Below, in pieces: positions 49,801 through 62,062 of a stretch of 64,000 nucleotides of DNA; position 1 is the stretch's first letter; each line of letters opens with the position of its first letter. The position numbers and the translations under genes are program-made. The DNA is from Burhinus oedicnemus (taxonomy: Eukaryota > Chordata > Aves > Charadriiformes > Burhinidae). Below the pieces are notes generated by a model, which searched no databases, was not told the DNA's origin, and was given only the letters and a program-made list of their open reading frames with translations. The stretch lies in contig VFFE01007566.1 in the NCBI GenBank assembly GCA_008921705.1, forward strand, positions 257,698 through 321,697. The letters run 5' to 3'.

Positions 49801-50465
49801 AACAGCTCCAAGCAATAAGGCAACACAAGTTATCACGCTCCCCGCTCCTCAAGCCCAGTATCTTCTTGCTGAAGAGCCCATCACAAGGAGGAAAACCACC
49901 ACCGTGTCATTTAACCCTGCGACAGGGAAGGATACAACTTTATGCAACTCCACTGGCTCTTTCTCCCAGTGCAGACAGATCAAGAAAAACTAGGCAGAGC
50001 ACGAGTAAAATGATCAATGCTCTACCCACTAGTATGATAACTCCTATTTTTCAGAAGTCCAGGTTACCTCAGGACTTTAACCGCTCTGCAGTATCACCCC
50101 TGTCCTTTAAAGGTCCAATTAATTTTCTTGCACAAGCCTTAACATGCCCCGACCCATGGCCACTGACTTTGCCATACATGTTTTCTGCGTATAGGCAGGC
50201 AGGACGCTGAAGCCAAGAAGCCTTTCCCAAGGAAAGATTTGTCAGAGCAGGTACATTTGCTGTAAAAAGTTTTGCTTGAGAGTGTTTTCTGACAAAAGAG
50301 AAAACAAAGGAAGACATTTTATTGAAAAATACCAGGTCGGTTGGAGAGGAAGCCCTTTCATCTTCCATTCTCTGGGTTGGTTTTATTACGCTGCAAAGCC
50401 ATTTTACTGAATTAGTATCGTAATCATGGCAGTATAATGGAGGTATCGAACACTGCCGCATGAGC
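46831..50465. other. Unique sequence without recognised gene
   Basis: No gene is recognised. 47370-47560 has alternating AT-rich homeodomain-like words (CATTAATAAATA, CTAATTTGCTAATTG, CCATTAATTTTAG) and could be a conserved non-coding element. 47180-47205 is A-rich low complexity. Confidence 0.48.
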
Positions 50466-50541
50466 CAGATCCCTCAGCTGGTACAAACCAGCATGGCTCC
50501 ATTAACTTCAGTGGAGCCAATTTATATCAGCTGAGGATCTG
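50466..50541. repeat. 76-bp imperfect hairpin, probably an ancient amniote repeat
   Basis: The two halves are imperfect reverse complements. CAGATCCCTCAGCTG at 50466-50480 pairs with CAGCTGAGGATCTG at 50528-50541. GGCTCCA (50495-50501) pairs exactly with TGGAGCC (50512-50518) around TTAACTTCAG. The phrase CTCCATTAACTTCAGTGGAG recalls a dispersed reptile and bird repeat built around 'ctccattgacttcaatggag' and followed by 'cagctgaggatctg'. I cannot name the family with certainty. The fold resembles a small precursor RNA, with mismatches in the middle. Confidence 0.65.
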
Positions 50542-52426
50542 CCCTTTAGTTTTTACTACAGGAACACCAGACTACAAATGGGAGAAACCTATATTAAAAC
50601 CAAATATCTTCAATCACAGCAGCAGGAATGCAGAAAAATATTGGCTGAGTCAACTTTTATAGCAATGTTTTCTTTCTCTCCTGAGTGCTCAATTTTGAAC
50701 ACTCACCTATAAAATTTTCCAAGCCTGGAGCAACTTTCCTCCTTCCTCCAGTTAAAAGCCACCTCACCTGATGGAGGCAACAGGGCTCTGGAGACGCTCT
50801 ACTTCTTTGCCCACCTCGGGGAGCTGGCAGCATCCCCATGTTGAGAGAGCTCAAGCCTGCAGCCAGCCAACGGGACAGTTGTGAAAATGGAGATTGGGCC
50901 ACAAACATCTGCTCTTCCTGGGAAGCGTGACCCTTCCCACGAGGAGAAGGCTGCTCCACCAGCCCCCTTTGGAAGGCCACCGGTCCCCTGAATGAAAGCA
51001 CACTGAGAGTTCAGGGCTCCTCAGCAGCCTTGCAGTAAGAGCCTTTTGTTCAAAACCCAGAGCTGTTAATTAAAGACTGGTGATTAATGATTAAACTCCA
51101 CGTGGTTCCTATCTCAGGCTCAAAAAGTCCTAGGGATGCTGACTTTGCTGAAGGCTTCAATGCGAGGTTCTGGGATGGGAGTAGCTATTTATAGAGAAGT
51201 CCATCAGAGCTCTGAAGGAAGTGCTCCTTCCACATAATTAAGAGGAAAAAAAATACCATTTCCAAAAAGTATAAAGGTCAAATATTCAGATTAGGTAAAC
51301 AAGCTCTCTGCCTGTATAAGCTGCAGCCAGAAATGAGAGACTGTTTCTGAGTGTACTTTCCCCAGCTGGGTGCATTCAGCTCTTGGACTCGGGTTTCTAT
51401 AGCAAAACTCTCTCTGAGGGAGTTCAGAATTCATTGCCACAAAGCTCGCGGATCCTCACGCCGTACTGCGTTCGTGAGCAATGAACGCAAAGGGCTTCCA
51501 CATGCAGGGTCTGATGAACCGGTCAGAGCAGCGTGTACTCAGCACCAGGGGTTGCTTTTAAAGGGCTTTCCAGTTGCGCTTGCTGTGCAGTACACACTTA
51601 GGTATAAATCTTACCAGTTCAGAAAAGCTGTCACACCTGCAGAAGCATTTTAAGAACAATACAGAAGGACCCTTTGGTAGCACAAGGCTGGTTTAAACAG
51701 TTCCTCAGTCCCTGAAGCTGGTGCAAGGTGCTTGGCTTTCATGAACGCTCTAAAATTCATGCTACTCTACAAGTTTCTTAGATAACCTGAAAAAGTTTAA
51801 AACAAAGTGAGGGCTGTCCAGGCGTATTGCAGAATTGGTCCACTCTGTAGTCAGCTGGATGCATCAATCCTTCCTGAATTATGGTCTGAAATCTTCAGTG
51901 TAGGATCTGGACCTCCCAGCTTCAAACTCTCATATCAGACAATGCCAGAAAAGTAACGTATGGCTTCTGCCATCCGCTGCGAGCAAAACACGCCAGGGCA
52001 GCACACAGCCGCCTTCAGACCTGGCCCAGCCACTCCGCACAAGGGAAGGCAAGCTCCAAGCCGAGCCCAGCTGAGCGACACAGGCTACTAAAATCAAAAT
52101 CACCGGGATCTTTTTTTGAGATCTGCACTACTATTGCTGAATGCTGTTTGAAGTTTTGAAAACTGTTTGAAGATTTAATTATTTTAAGACATTGGAAATA
52201 TAAATACTTTACTCCGTTCCCCAGATTTGGACATTGCCGACCAATTAGAGACCACATGCCTTTCCTGATTATAAACTCTCTTTCTGACCGCATGCAAATA
52301 GAGAAGGTTGATTTATGCTCTGAATGTTCAGGGATAGCCTCTCTTCTTATAAAAATGCATATACACATGTTTTGACAGCTCCTGATTTTCTTCAGTCCAG
52401 CATCTGATTTACTACAGTCCACAAAA
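50542..52426. other. Unique sequence without recognised gene
   Basis: No gene or transposon is recognised up to the CR1 3' end at 52427. Confidence 0.55.
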
Positions 52427-53066
52427 TCGTAGAAACAATGGGTGGAAGGGCTCTCTGGAGGTCTCGGATCCTACAGATCCTGCTTGGAGAAGGACTATTG
52501 CCAGCAGTAGGCCAGGTCAGCCATGGCTGTAGTTCCACAAACACTTTGTCCTGTGCTATGTCCGTACAAGCAGTTATTTCTTAATCAAAGACAGTCATGT
52601 TGCTCAAGTATGATTTGCCCTTCATAAACTCATGCTGATTTTTTTGATTGCCACCTTGTCGTTTCAAGCCCATGTTTGAAAATGGGTTGCAAGAAGATAT
52701 GATCCATGACGTGTAGACTGACTGAGCTAACTGTTGCCTGGGTCCTGCTCATTGCCTTTCTAGCAGACCGGAGTAACATCAGCCTTTTTACAGTCATCAG
52801 GGACCTCCCACAGGTCACCGTGATGTTTCATAGACCGCAGCCTCACAATCACATTGGCTGACTTTCATCACCTTCAGGTGAATTCCATCAGACTCCATAA
52901 ATTCAACTACATCCAACTTCTCTGAGAAGTCCCTAAATAGTTGTTCCTCCACTGCTGGCTGCCCCTTTCCTTCCCATGTTGATTTTGACAAGAACGTCAT
53001 GTACCTTTTCTTTGGTTTCACAACACTGCTGTAATACATACTCCTGCTGAAACACAGTATTTTCAA
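52427..53066 (-). mobile_element. Old CR1 LINE on the minus strand, internally deleted or two pieces
   Basis: At 52427-52510 the plus strand reads AATCGTAGAAACAATGGGTGG..GGGCTCTCTGGAGGTCTCGG, the complement of a CR1 3' end. From about 52595 the sequence jumps to the reverse transcriptase region. TTGCCCTTCATAAACTCATG (52616-52635) matches the complement of the QHGF..KGRS motif region. GTCATCAGGGACCTCCCACA (52793-52812) and GTGAATTCCATCAGACTCCA (52879-52898) match the complement of the upstream region. The minus frame contains FMESDGIHLKVM, equivalent to MGPDGMHPRVL. The bulk of ORF2 between motif A and the 3' UTR is missing, so one element suffered a large deletion or two fragments lie side by side. 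Confidence 0.7.
52630..53066 (-). pseudogene. Broken CR1 reverse transcriptase fragment
   Basis: Two minus-strand open stretches (52815-53066 and 52630-52818) carry diverged pieces of CR1 ORF2. The first includes ESDGIHLKVMKVSQCDCEAA, which aligns to the family segment GPDGMHPRVLRELADVIA. The second covers the region just before motif A, but hardly any motif residue is kept. Frame breaks and loss of nearly all conserved residues rule out function. Confidence 0.6.
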
Positions 53067-56000
53067 AATTTAAGTTGAAACAAATGAACATCCCCTTAGA
53101 TAAACATTGCCAAGTCTGAGTCCCGCTGCCACTGTTTTACATTTTCAGGTCTCCCCGTGGAATGAAAATTTTTAATTGTGGTTTTGGGGGCTTCCCCCTC
53201 CCTGTCCTTCATTCACAATTGTGGGATGCAAGTTAGACATGTTTATGTTGAAAACTTTGGTAGGAGTTCTCAGAGCCTAATTATTCCCTATCAAAGTATA
53301 ATAAATCCTATATAGCTTGCATAGGCTTCAGGAGATCGTAGATTATTATTATCCCTTTTTGACCTCGACAGTTAGGCAAAAACTGTTGGTACTTGCATGT
53401 TTTTTCTAGTCTAAAGGGAAAATAACTGAAGGTAGAGTCAATGAGCAGACCCTGTTTGTTTACAAAGGACATAAAAAGTCCCAGCCTTCCTTCCATGGCA
53501 TAAATTGTGAGAAACTTTGTTCTACAGAGCTGCTCGCACCATTGCCTTTCTGACCAGCACTCAGCCCAAAAATCTGTCTTTAGGTTTTCTTGACATTATT
53601 TTCACAATGTAGTTTGCACTGCTGTCTCTCAATTTTCATGGTCTTTCTATGAATGTGTTTTACAAAACACTCCAGAGCTTTAGCATATATTCCACATGTG
53701 CCTGTTCCATACACAGACACATGTTTGGGTTTGGGCTGGTGGCTGCTATCACTTAAGCTGTGTGGTTTCAAGAATGTCTTCTTACAACTATCCTAGTAAA
53801 GGAGTGGCACTTCTACTTAGCCCATAAAGTTACACGACTGGAATTCATTATATGCTTTTCTCTGCTTTGTTTTAGCCTGTGAAAGAATGCATTTGCTACA
53901 CAGTGCCCCAGGCAGTTCATCAGCAACAGGGCTCAAGCCCAGCATGACAGACATTACAGAATTGTGGAATATACAGAGATCATATTAAAGTTACAAACAC
54001 AATGTGTATATCCTTCTCCATCCTAGTGATAGTTCTCCTGGCTCCATGAGTGAAATATAAAGTGCTTCCTGCAAAAAAATGAAGCCATTAGTGGGTAATT
54101 AATGCAAGCCTTGAATGCTAACGCGGTGTGAGTAATATGTCTTTTGAAGTTTGGCCACAAGAGAAACGCGGGGAAGATCTCACATATCAGTTTGACCTGA
54201 TTCAAAGCTTTAACCAAGCAAAGGTCTGAAATAACATAAAATAAAGGTCCTTGCCTGGAGGAAATGGTCACTTGTGTTCAAGGTTTCATAGGCACAAAAC
54301 CAGGCATAGGAGCATTCCTTCCCCATTCCCAGTCTATCAGGGCATATGCAGACCCCAACGTCCTCACTGTATTATGGAAACCAGTAGAATGAAAATACAA
54401 TTAAGCTGCTTGTTTTTAAAGATAGATTTTCCTTGAAGTACTCTTGTTCCCAACAAATAGCCCTCTGCTGCCTGACAATGGAGTGATCCATGTCCCTCCG
54501 TTCTATGGACCCTGTAAAAACAGGACATCAGCTGTTGGTCTGCGAAAGGACAGTAAATTTCAGGAGCTTGAGGAGAAAGATGTGGCTCAAGACTAAAGTT
54601 TTGCCTAAGTAGGGTGTCTTTAAGTAAGGTCAAAAAGTGTCAAAAGAAAGGTAAGGTCACAACCTGAAGAGCGAGTTTCTGATACTTAAAGCTGGAAGAC
54701 TATCTGCCATAAGTGGTGAGAAGATTCAGACCTCTCCGTAGTCCACAAAGCCAGAGAAAGCAAGCATGGGTTACACCACAGCTTTCAAACTGAATGTAAA
54801 AAGGATAAAACTTCAATAGACATAATCCCATGGTCTGTTATTCTGAAGTAAATCCAGCAGCTCTTTGGAAATCTGGAGTGGGTTACTCCTAGTTTAACTG
54901 AAAGAGAAGTTTTGCCTGATGCTCTTAATAGTTGCAGCAGAACACAAACATCTGGGTCCAATTCCCCACTGATCCAAGCCCTTAGTACCACAACTGTAAA
55001 ATACCTATTTCACAAGAAAGTAGAAAGCCAGCATGAAATGCCTTTTTGTGCTGACAAACGCCATTACAATGAAGTATCACCTAGACTCAAGTCTAGCCAA
55101 TTCCCTTTGTTTCCAATTTTCACACGCACCAAAGACTTATCCTCACTTAAGCAAAACAAGTCAGTAACGTGACAATGGAAGATAAATGTATAATGCACGA
55201 ACACCAGAGGAAAAGAGTTAGAATGCGATTACAAGTACAACGATAGGTCCATTCCAGAGTGGGAATAATTAGCCCTTTAATTAAACTTATCTTACTGCTA
55301 GACAAGAGCAATGCTCAGCAACACCTGGCCTGGAACGTTCCCGTCTCTGCAGGCAGCAGATGGAGCGCACAGACACCATCCACCTCCCTCCTACCAGGTC
55401 CACAGTTGCCTGTGCCAGTAATTAGGGTCTGGGATAATGTCTGAATTATTGTGAACATCGCCAGACATTTCCTTATCTGATTCGCCCTCAGTAGGTAAAG
55501 CTGGACTTTTCTTTTTGCTGATTTTCCCCTCGTCCTTCCCCCCCTTTCTGCCATCCTAATGTTACACTCCTCATCTCATTCCTGTCCAGGGCAATGCAGA
55601 AATAAACTCAGATTTTGCAGCAACTGGCATGCGAGTATTTCTTAGGGACTTCAGCAGGGCTTTGCTGAAACAAATTCATCCAGGTGACAGCCAGTACAGG
55701 CCTGAAAGTGTTAGCCTCCAAGTTAACTGCTTCTTTGACCCCTTTTTGGTGCCCTGAAGGGGAATTAATTTAGATGTCAGGCCTTCGGGATCCTTTTCAC
55801 ATCCCTCCTGAAATCATTACAACATAATGACAGAACAGGGGCAGGTTAAAATCCTAGCTGCTCCTGTAACCCTCCTCCAACAGCAGCCTGCTTGGGAAAA
55901 ACAAAATGTAGGAACAAGTCAAGTAGAATTAGCAATGCAAAATATATAACAATATATTCAGTATCTAGTGATTATATTTTTCCATGAATTACACTATTTG

Positions 56001-56169
56001 AACCTAGGTAAACTTCACACATCCCATTATCCCATAGCAAGTAGCTCCATAGTATAACTATATATCATATGGAAAAGTAACTGCTTTTGTTTATATTAAA
56101 CCTGTGACCTGATAAATTATTTTGATGTTCCTTATTTTATCTTGTGAGAAACACAGTGATCAGCTGTTC
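53067..56169. other. Unique sequence without recognised gene
   Basis: No gene is recognised. 53150-53520 and 54250-54660 might be old repeats, but I cannot place them in a family. Confidence 0.5.
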
Positions 56170-56640
56170 TTTACTTACTTTCTCCTCGCAGCTCAGGCTT
56201 TTATGCATCTCTAACACAGCAGGGTTTCCTTTTCCATGCAGAATAATCCAAAGTTAACATCTCTGTATGGACTGACTAATTGTATCACACATTTAAGCAT
56301 CTTTATTGCCCTTTGTTGCACCTTTGCTGTTCTAAACATGCACTTGAGGTAGGAGGACAAACACTTCACAGCCTATTCAGACTGCGGGCCCACCGCAGAT
56401 ACCTACAGCAAGTTGATAAGTGAGACAGTTCTATGGAAATGACTCCCAGATCTCTTTCCTGAGTAATAATGTCTTGCTCAAAGCCCATTACTGAGCATAC
56501 AAAGTTAGGACTAATTTTCCCCACTTCTTTTCCTTTGCATTTAACAACATGAAATTTTATCCACTGCATCACCCACTCATCATCAAGAGATTTCCTAAAT
56601 CTTTGCCCATTGTAATGCAATAGTTAATCTCGGTTCTTTC
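56170..56640 (-). mobile_element. Ancient CR1/L3-like LINE fragment
   Basis: The minus-strand translation of 56366-56620 contains EWVMQWIKFHVVKCKGKEVG, then SPNFVCSVMGFEQDIITQE and RDLGVI. This is the CR1-type C-terminal sequence normally of the form W..FN..KCKVMH.GK.NP...Y...G..L....E.DLGV. On the plus strand the adjoining 56290-56345 (TTTATTGCCCTTTGTTGCACC) fits the complement of the later 'RRATKL' segment. The copy is far more diverged than the octamer-tailed CR1s, and resembles CR1 lineages known from turtles and crocodilians. Ends are estimates and no 3' tail is seen. Confidence 0.68.
56366..56620 (-). pseudogene. Fragment of ancient CR1 ORF2
   Basis: An 84-codon open stretch of the ORF2 region downstream of the catalytic motif C. 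The conserved tryptophan, the K-C-K and the DLGVI block are kept, but flanking sequence is out of frame. It is a piece of the fossil element, with no start context or neighbours that suggest a host gene. Confidence 0.62.
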
Positions 56641-59600
56641 CATCTTAACCATTTCACTGGGAGATGGCAGGACTAACCACTAAGAAAACAGCTTTCACAA
56701 AATAAAACTCTCACCTGACCAGAAACAGGTCACGTTTTAACTTAAAACCCTCCTTTAATGATCTTAAATTAAGAGGTGTTGGCCTTGTGTTCACTGTGCT
56801 GTGGAGCATACTGAAATGTGGTAACATGTGAATTTTAACCTTAAATCACTTGAATTCTAGGCCATGACTTTCCTTGAACAAGGTAAAACCAATCCACTTT
56901 TCTCCCCTTAAAACATGCAACTTGGAAAGGTTTCCTAGTCTGCTTGCGGTGAAAATTTGCCTGAATTATCCATCCAGGTTTTGATAAGTAATGTTCTTTA
57001 TCTGAACCATTTAGTCAAGAACACAATCATCAACCAAATAAAGAAGATACATCCAATACTCGTGGTATAATAGTTTTGCTTATCCCGTGTGTCCAGTGTC
57101 CCTCACAGCGGGGCTTAGCAAGAGGGACACAAGTTTCAGTGGCACGAGGAAAGCAGTATCTATGGTTTCTATAGTGCCATCAGCACACAGGGGACTCTTA
57201 ATCTTGAAAAGCCTGTCTACTGTCCTTAAAATTTAGATTGTAAAGCCAAGGAAAAAAAGTAATTTATAAGGACAGAGAAGCTGGGAAAGATAAGGCTTAC
57301 ACTAAGGTGTTAGAGTTGGTTGAATAATAATAAAACTAGACTCATTAATATATTCACAAATACGCATGCCAGATTTCTGGGGTGACATTAATCATGGCTT
57401 GCAATTATTCACTTGAAAAATCAGCATGAAAAAATGAAGCATGATGTTTCATCCATTTTAGTACACATTCTTTGTGTGAAAATTCATACCAGAACTTAGT
57501 GATTATTATTCTCTTGTTAGGAAAAGTTCTCTCATCCCATGGAGCAACACAGATTTGGAGTCCATTAACACTAACCAAAAGAGAAAAATAATTTTCTAAG
57601 GTGAGCTGATCCAATTCCCAGAAAAAAACAACTCACAAAAAGCACTTACCAAAAAATGAGTACATTCTAATAAATTAGAATATTTTTTACTAAACAGAAA
57701 AAGGAGGATGAGTTTGTAACTGATTCTTTACAAGGAGCATTTGACTTGGACTAATTTACATTTTTCAGCTGTGAGAGTATCGTTGAACATAAGCAAGAGT
57801 GTAACGGCCAATGAAGTGATCCATAAGTTAGTTTTGTCTGTCCATTTGTTATAATATCCTGCTCTGTTACATCCATAATTTAAAAGAAGAAAAAGACAGT
57901 TAAGGTAAAAGTAGAGAAGGGATCTGTTGAAATTAACATGTTTATTTTTCTGCAGAGGTGAGAAGTGAGACTTTACTGTATATTGCATCTAGACAAAAAT
58001 TCCAGATATAAGAGAGTGGAAGGAGATAATGAAGCAAGAAGTTACGGTAGGTTGCCCAGCTCTAAATTAGGCCCTAGTTTCTATCAGAGTGCAAAAACGG
58101 TAACGCAGCAGGAATCTACAACAGACCTAAGCAGGAGTAGCATTTAGATCTCAGTGGATCTGTTTGGGTGAGCAAAGGAGAAATACAGCTTGTGTCTCCG
58201 CATAGAAATGCTGAAATATCTGGATTATTTTGTTTTGTTTTAAATAAAGGATGAGGATGGCCAAAAAAACTGCAACCATGGACCAGGGGGGTGGATTTAG
58301 GGAGTACTCTCCCCTACTTTGCAGCTCAGCTCCTTTCCCGTTTGCACAGAGCAAACTGATTTGTAGGCAGCCTCGAAGGCAGCTGATCCACACGAACTGG
58401 GCAGCTGGAGGGATAACAGGCCTCATTTGCATATGCAAAGTGGAATCAGAGTTGATCCTTGCTAAAATCTGACTTCGGATGTACATTACATTCAATTAGA
58501 ATTTTAAGTAGTTACCTTAACAGAATCCTTTCAAAGGCGTGTGTCCAGACGAACATAAGCAGACAGAGTCAAATTCTCTGTCCCCCACACCGGTGTGGAG
58601 ATGGCACTGGAGCATCCCCCACTCCGTTACAGGAGCCTGGAACTATTTGTAGCATCCCATCTCCTTCGTTGCAGTTGATTTTTATATTTAAATTTACTGA
58701 TTTGTTACTGGGATAGACAGGTGCATTTTAGATGACATCTGTGCACTGGCAACTGCTAGTATTTGCATCCCAAAGCCCATGAGCCCCAACATTTTCAATT
58801 CTCCAACAACCTTGGCACCTGAAATGTGGTGTAGTTGGGATCAGAAGTTAATTTGAAAGGAGAAAGGTATTTTTTAAAGAGTTAGCCAAAGGCAACTTTA
58901 TTCACTAATAGGGGGGGAAAACTCAAAATCGAAATCTTTCTTCCAAATATTTTTGACAGTTTCCTTGAACCATGACTCCTGGCAGTAGTGCATGACTTTC
59001 CTATTGACTGATGTTCCTCAGGACACAAAGGGAGAGCTAGGTCTGTATTCTACAAGTATTATGTCCAAACACCAGTCATGGTTCTGGAAAATCAAGAGTA
59101 AAAAGCTAAGGCTGATCACTAAACAATAAGGAGACCATGGAGTACAGATGAGAAGATGGTTCTGTCTGACAATAGGACAGAGCTCCTACAGAAGGCTTTG
59201 CCAGAATATCACCATTTCTGTTACACAGCAGGACTCCACAGCCTCCCAAAGAGATGTTGTGTAAGAAGTAAAGGGAACATCTCAGTGCCTGAGAATAGCT
59301 GCTCAAAAAGCAGCAGAAGGCCATCAGCAGAAGAAAAGATGCCCCCAGTTGTAGAGAAGTTACAACAGATCCATTCCCAGTTTAGACTTAGCTTCCAGTC
59401 CTAGTCTCCTTGCAGTGATTTACAAGAATAGCCGTGCAAAAAACCCCAACAGAAAAGGAGAATAAGCATACGGGACCAAACATAGAGCTGGTGTGAATGT
59501 AAGCAGAACAGCTTTGATTCGGCAAAAGGTCGCTCGTTGACACCAACAACGGGTTTGCCCCTGTACCCACAGGTGAAACGGGGCATTGCTCCTTCTCCGT

Positions 59601-62062
59601 GCTATGTCTTGCTACCTGGGCTTCTGCTGCAAGGGCTTTGTTTCATGCAGCTTTCAGCAGGACCCAGCAGCCCAAAGAGACATTCTGCCCATAGCATCCA
59701 CAATCTGGGCACAATTAGAAACACAAATTGACCATTACGTCCCTTATTAATCTACTCCAGTTTTTATGCTGTGAAAACACCTAATTCCTCTGCTTTGGCT
59801 ACTGGCCCCTAACATAACAAGTTACATGGGACTTGTCTCATCAAAATATCATCATGTCTAAATAGAGGATCTGTCTGAACCACAGTGAAAATGAGTAATG
59901 ATCACAATTATGGGCCGTATAACAGTCCAATAAAACCTAATTAAAATGATCCACATCCCATCTGCCAACAGCACATAAGCAACACCAGCCATGGTGGGGT
60001 GGGCAAGGGAAGAGAGTAAATAACACTGTCTTAATTTTTAAAATATCAAATATTTCACAGGGAAAAAGCTATTTGTATTTTATAACTAGCTCCAAACTGC
60101 ATTGCCAATGAACTTCTGTGATTTTTGGAGACTCTTCACCCTTAACTTAGGAGAAGTTTTGGGGGCTGCTCTCTCAGAGAAAATCCCAGGAAGAAGTTCT
60201 CTCAAAGTAAACTTTTCAGAAGAGCCTGTGCAGTTTGAATCCCTAAGCCTATTTCCAACCTGATTTAAGAATTGAGTATCCTGGGTTCCAGTGACTTTTA
60301 ATGATGTAAACACATTTGTACAAAAAAAAAAAAAAAAAAAAAGACTTTTGGGTGTTATTCTATTAGTTGGTCCTTTCTCAGGATAGCAGCCAAATAAAAA
60401 TATCATCATGTGGTCTTACTTTTCATACTTAGTGCACCTCCAAACTTGGACACTTTTTGGGCTTTCTACAGGCAGCAACAAATACAGTTCAAATGACTTT
60501 CTATCACCTATCCTGTGACCTGTTCTCATTTTTAAGATGGTGAAGCTAGTAATTTGCTTTCTGATGACATTGAATATGAGGTTATCAACAAATTTCCAAG
60601 AAGCAAAATAGTACCATCCCACTCTACCCTAAAACAGAAAACATTTGAAATAACGCCACGTTCCCCTCATCTGATTGACCATTGAAGGGAACCAAAAATC
60701 AAAGGACAAGATACAAAAGATTAGGAAAAAAGTTGCTGAAGTCTGGTTTGAAGAAAAGAAACACTTGGTGATGGAAACTAGAATATGTTTTCTCACCTGA
60801 AGGTGCCATGAAGTGCACTGCAAAGCCATGCCTGGAAAGAAAATAAGATGAGAGCAAAGAGAGAGCAAGTTGAAGAGCAGGAAGAGTGCACACATCAGTC
60901 TGCTTGAGATGGCTTTACAAATGTTAAAGATTGCACTCAAGGCAACAGTCAGGGGCTGAATAGTTTTCTGTATTGAAGAGAAATGAAGTAAAGCTAGAGA
61001 CAGCCTGTCCTAAACTCCAGGCATCAAAAGCTCATACTAAGTTTCAGCATGTTCATCTGGCTGTAGCTGGAGCTTTGTTTCAAGAAACCCACCATGATTT
61101 CAGAGGGAGAGTTCAACTTTGGATCCAACTTCCATCTGGAAGCCACCCAGGGAACAGCAGCAAATGTGCACTGCTTCAACAGAGGTATTCACCAAGGCAA
61201 AAAGGGTCACTCTTTTAATACTTGGTTGAATTGCCTTTGTGTTCTACAGGTGATAGCTCGGTGAAAGGATGAAAACTTCTCCATCATTTCTCCATAACAT
61301 GGCTAGTCTTTATGGTTGGCTCTCCAGTGCTTTGGCCTTACAGGAGAGATGATTCCTGATGGTTTGAACTACATCCTTGCCCTGTTGCTGGTACCAGCTT
61401 TCATCCAAGCATTGCTCACTTGAAATTAAAGCAGTCTGAGCAGTCCTTTCTGCACCTACAAAAACAGATGCAAGAGAACAGATGTGATCCTCTCTCCCAG
61501 CCTAGAAGCTGTGGGGCCATTTTTCAGTGGGAACTCAGCCTTCACCCCATCTCTGGTGTTTTCATTTGGAAGAAGTGCTCCCCGTTACTCATAGAATCTT
61601 CCTAAATGTATCTTGCTCCCTCAGCCTGTTAGCACATAATTCTTGAACTGCATCCTCGAAAAGCTCCCTGACTCTGCACCTCTCGGGCTGTATCTCTCTT
61701 GAGGGGTGCACGTGCCTTTCCTCATCCTCTGTTCTTCCTTCACATCGACAAAAAGTGTGCTCTAGCTGCCAAGTCCAAAGTACTGATTTCTAATCGAAGT
61801 TAAGAATGTTACCTCTTTGAAATTTTATCTAGTGATCAATTTTTATGTATAAATTTGTGAACATTTCTATGCCAAGGTACCAAAATCATCCAAAATTTTA
61901 AGTTTCCGGAATGGGAAGGGACCGAGAATGAAAGTGAATTTTCTTCTAACAGAATACACCCAGGACGGTGTCTGTTTTTGCAATTTTTGTGATTAGTCTC
62001 CATCCCTCTGCAAAATGATTGTCACAGTTTCAGTCTCAGCTGTCCCCTTACTGCAGAGTTTT
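56641..62062. other. Unique sequence without recognised gene
   Basis: About 5.4 kb with no gene recognised. Small items are a 14-bp perfect palindrome CCACACCGGTGTGG at 58585-58598 and a run of 21 A at 60322-60342. The A-run might mark an old retroposed sequence on the plus strand, but no parent gene or duplicated flanks could be seen. Confidence 0.5.

Noticed and set aside
60086..60409. A-run of 21 as the tail of a processed pseudogene
   Set aside because: No parent gene sequence and no flanking direct repeats could be seen upstream of the run.
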